Below, piece after piece: positions 62,658-64,000 of a stretch of DNA of 64,000 nucleotides. A program made the translations under genes and the position numbers. Source of the DNA: Agrobacterium sp. a22-2. Lineage in GTDB: Bacteria > Pseudomonadota > Alphaproteobacteria > Rhizobiales > Rhizobiaceae. The DNA lies in NCBI RefSeq assembly GCF_012276985.1, contig NZ_JAAXMM010000009.1, positions 124,001 through 188,000 on the forward strand, written 5' to 3'. Numbering within the stretch: the first letter of the stretch is position 1; each line of letters opens with the position of its first letter. Under the pieces are notes generated by a model. The model did no database searches. It worked only from the letters and a program-made list of their open reading frames with translations, and was not told the DNA's origin.

Positions 62658-63617
62658 ATGCTGAACTGGAGTTTGAAGGGTCATGCTGCTGCGGTGCCGA
62701 CGGCACCCAAGGGCGAAACGCCGCTGAAAACCACTCTTCCTCCTGAACAGCTTCCGACACCTCCGCTGAAGACCAAGATCGCACTTGCACTGGGCGGCGG
62801 CGCTGCCCGTGGCTGGGCCCATATCGGCGTGCTGCGTGCGCTGGATGAGGAAGGCGTCGAGGTCGGCATGATCGCCGGCACGTCGATCGGCGCACTGGTC
62901 GGCGGCTGCTACCTGGCCGGCAAGCTCGACGAACTGGAAGTCTTCGCCCGCTCGCTCACCATGCGCCGCATTGCCTCGCTACTGGATCTGACGATCGGCG
63001 GCGGCGGCCTTCTGGGCGGCATGCGGCTGACCAAGCGCATGCAGGAACATCTGGAAGGCTTGAACATCGAGGATCTGCCGCGCCCGTTCGTGGCGGTGGC
63101 CTCCGAACTGCACAGCGGCCACGAAGTGTGGATCGACGGCGGCAACCTGGTCACGGCGCTGCGCGCCTCCTATGCCCTGCCCGGCATCTTCGAGCCGGTG
63201 CGCTGCAACAACCGCACCCTGGTCGACGGCGCCCTGGTCAATCCGGTGCCGGTCTCCGTCTGCCGCTCCTACGAGCAGCCGCTGGTGATGGCCGTCAACC
63301 TGCATTACGACCTTTATGGGCGCTCGGCCGTCGTCAAACACAAGGCGAGCGATCTGGGAATTGTCGATGAAGCACCGCGTTCGCAAGGGCGGCTCGGCAT
63401 GACCGGCGTGATGGTGCAGGCCTTCAACATCATCCAGGACCGGATCTCGCGGGCGCGGCTGGCCGGCGACCCGCCGGATCTGGCCCTGCATCCGCGCATC
63501 AACGATATCGGCCTGTCGGAATTCCACCGGGCCGGCGAAGCGATCGATCGCGGCTATGACGAGGCAAAGGCGAAAATCGCCGAGCTACGCCGCATGCAGG
63601 ACGCCTACATGCGTTGA
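62658..63617 (+). CDS. Patatin-like phospholipase (RssA type)
   Basis: A 319-residue lipid hydrolase. I prefer the ATG at 62658, with GAGGG eight bases upstream, over the GTG at 62649. The catalytic pair is visible: GGGAARGWAHIGV (oxyanion), the nucleophilic Ser in GTSIGALVGG, and the Asp in DGALVNPVP. There is no signal peptide; it is probably a cytoplasmic or membrane-associated lipase or lysophospholipase. A Pro/Ala-rich extension of about 40 residues precedes the domain. It converges with the CBS gene. Confidence 0.9.
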   Translation: MLNWSLKGHAAAVPTAPKGETPLKTTLPPEQLPTPPLKTKIALALGGGAARGWAHIGVLRALDEEGVEVGMIAGTSIGALVGGCYLAGKLDELEVFARSLTMRRIASLLDLTIGGGGLLGGMRLTKRMQEHLEGLNIEDLPRPFVAVASELHSGHEVWIDGGNLVTALRASYALPGIFEPVRCNNRTLVDGALVNPVPVSVCRSYEQPLVMAVNLHYDLYGRSAVVKHKASDLGIVDEAPRSQGRLGMTGVMVQAFNIIQDRISRARLAGDPPDLALHPRINDIGLSEFHRAGEAIDRGYDEAKAKIAELRRMQDAYMR

Positions 63618-63658
63618 GCCGCGACGCGGACTCTTATTCCTTCGCCATTGCCAAAAAT

Positions 63659-63691
63659 CCAAAAAAACCGGCCGCAGACACCCTGCGGCCG
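63659..63691 (-). terminator. Intrinsic terminator of the CBS-domain gene
   Basis: Ten-base arms CCGGCCGCAG (63667-63676) and CTGCGGCCGG (63682-63691) are preceded on the plus strand by six A, so on the minus strand the hairpin is followed by T. It lies eight bases beyond the CBS gene stop. Confidence 0.82.
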
Positions 63692-63698
63692 GCCCCTA

Positions 63699-64000
63699 TC
63701 AGCCGGCGATATAGGCCTTGATCTGCTCGGCTTCCAATTCGATCTCGCGGATACGGGATTTCACCACGTCGCCGATGGAGATGATACCGCACAGCTTACC
63801 ACCGCTCTCGACCGGCACGTGGCGGAAGCGCCGGGCGCTCATGACTTCCATCAGTTCGTTGACGGTCGCCTCTTCCGCACAGCGATAGACATTGGCGGTC
63901 ATCATGGTCGAGACCGGTTGTGAAAGACTGTCCTGACCGCCCCGCCCGATCGCGGTTACCACGTCGCGTTCGGTGAAGATGCCGACGATGCGGCCCTCCA
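63699..64000 (-). CDS. CBS-domain protein, N-terminal part cut by the window end
   Basis: The visible part gives about 100 residues of a CBS (Bateman) module, running past the window end, where the frame reads EGRIVGIFTERDVV on the upstream side. It contains the second CBS motif: VNELMEVMSARRFRHVPV and GKLCGIISIGDVVKSRI. Proteins of this short two-CBS type bind adenosyl ligands and often regulate other enzymes or act in stress; the target is unknown. The tail (EIELEAEQIKAYIAG) is typical of alphaproteobacterial members. Confidence 0.85.
   Translation of the reverse strand, partial: EGRIVGIFTERDVVTAIGRGGQDSLSQPVSTMMTANVYRCAEEATVNELMEVMSARRFRHVPVESGGKLCGIISIGDVVKSRIREIELEAEQIKAYIAG

Overview
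The window is a GC-rich (roughly 60-63% by eye), densely packed stretch of a bacterial chromosome, almost certainly from the family Rhizobiaceae (Rhizobium/Agrobacterium/Sinorhizobium relatives). The evidence is the ntrBC-ntrYX block behind dusB, the fused ispDF gene, pyruvate dehydrogenase with a lipoyl domain on both E1-beta and E2, a type II glutamine synthetase (glnII) with a sigma-54 promoter, and a GAAC-N7-GAAC SOS box in front of lexA. I found no rRNA, tRNA, CRISPR array, insertion sequence or prophage. Most of the window is core chromosome.

Layout: (1) 1-7.6 kb, minus strand: dusB-ntrB-ntrC, then ntrY-ntrX, then the first codons of trkA; this is the nitrogen two-component block. (2) 7.7-9.4 kb, plus: ispDF and the cinA C-terminal domain (pncC). 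(3) 9.4-21.7 kb, minus: ratA, a P-loop kinase-like gene, a higBA toxin-antitoxin pair, lipA, a small membrane protein, lpd, a DUF465 gene, a GNAT/SGNH/membrane-protein operon, pdhC-pdhB-pdhA, ftsB and eno. This is mainly the route from 2-phosphoglycerate to acetyl-CoA plus lipoate synthesis. (4) 21.9-23.9 kb: a metallophosphoesterase divergent from an unusual alpha/beta-hydrolase-AraC fusion. (5) 24.1-25.8 kb: kdsA and a VOC-family gene. (6) 26.0-30.8 kb: lexA, a frameshifted comEC and gltA. (7) 30.9-39.3 kb: a P-type ATPase, then ppiD-trpD-trpC-moaC-moeA. (8) 39.4-41.1 kb: a DUF2735 gene divergent from glnII. (9) 41.3-44.3 kb, minus: pyrG, secG, tpiA. (10) 44.5-58 kb: mixed genes including parE, an AI-2E family permease, an ABC exporter, secreted proteins, a DUF2336/CitE-like pair, flavin enzymes, a triple-repeat exported protein and an acyltransferase. 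(11) 58.2-64 kb: thrS, yidD, an IscU-like protein, folE, hisI, a patatin and a CBS-domain protein cut by the window end.

How it fits together: NtrB/NtrC encoded at the left end are the expected activators of the sigma-54 promoter of glnII at 40 kb, so a nitrogen sensor and one of its classical targets lie in the same window. The pdh, lpd, lipA, eno, tpiA and gltA genes cover lower glycolysis and entry to the TCA cycle.

The most unusual item is the protein at 22868-23923. It joins an alpha/beta-hydrolase fold, in which the expected C-terminal catalytic histidine appears to be phenylalanine, to an AraC-type DNA-binding domain. It may be a ligand receptor built from a disabled esterase. Other points of interest are the single-base frameshift in comEC, the higBA cassette between lipA and ratA, the altered sigma-54 loop of NtrX, and a secreted protein made of three repeats.
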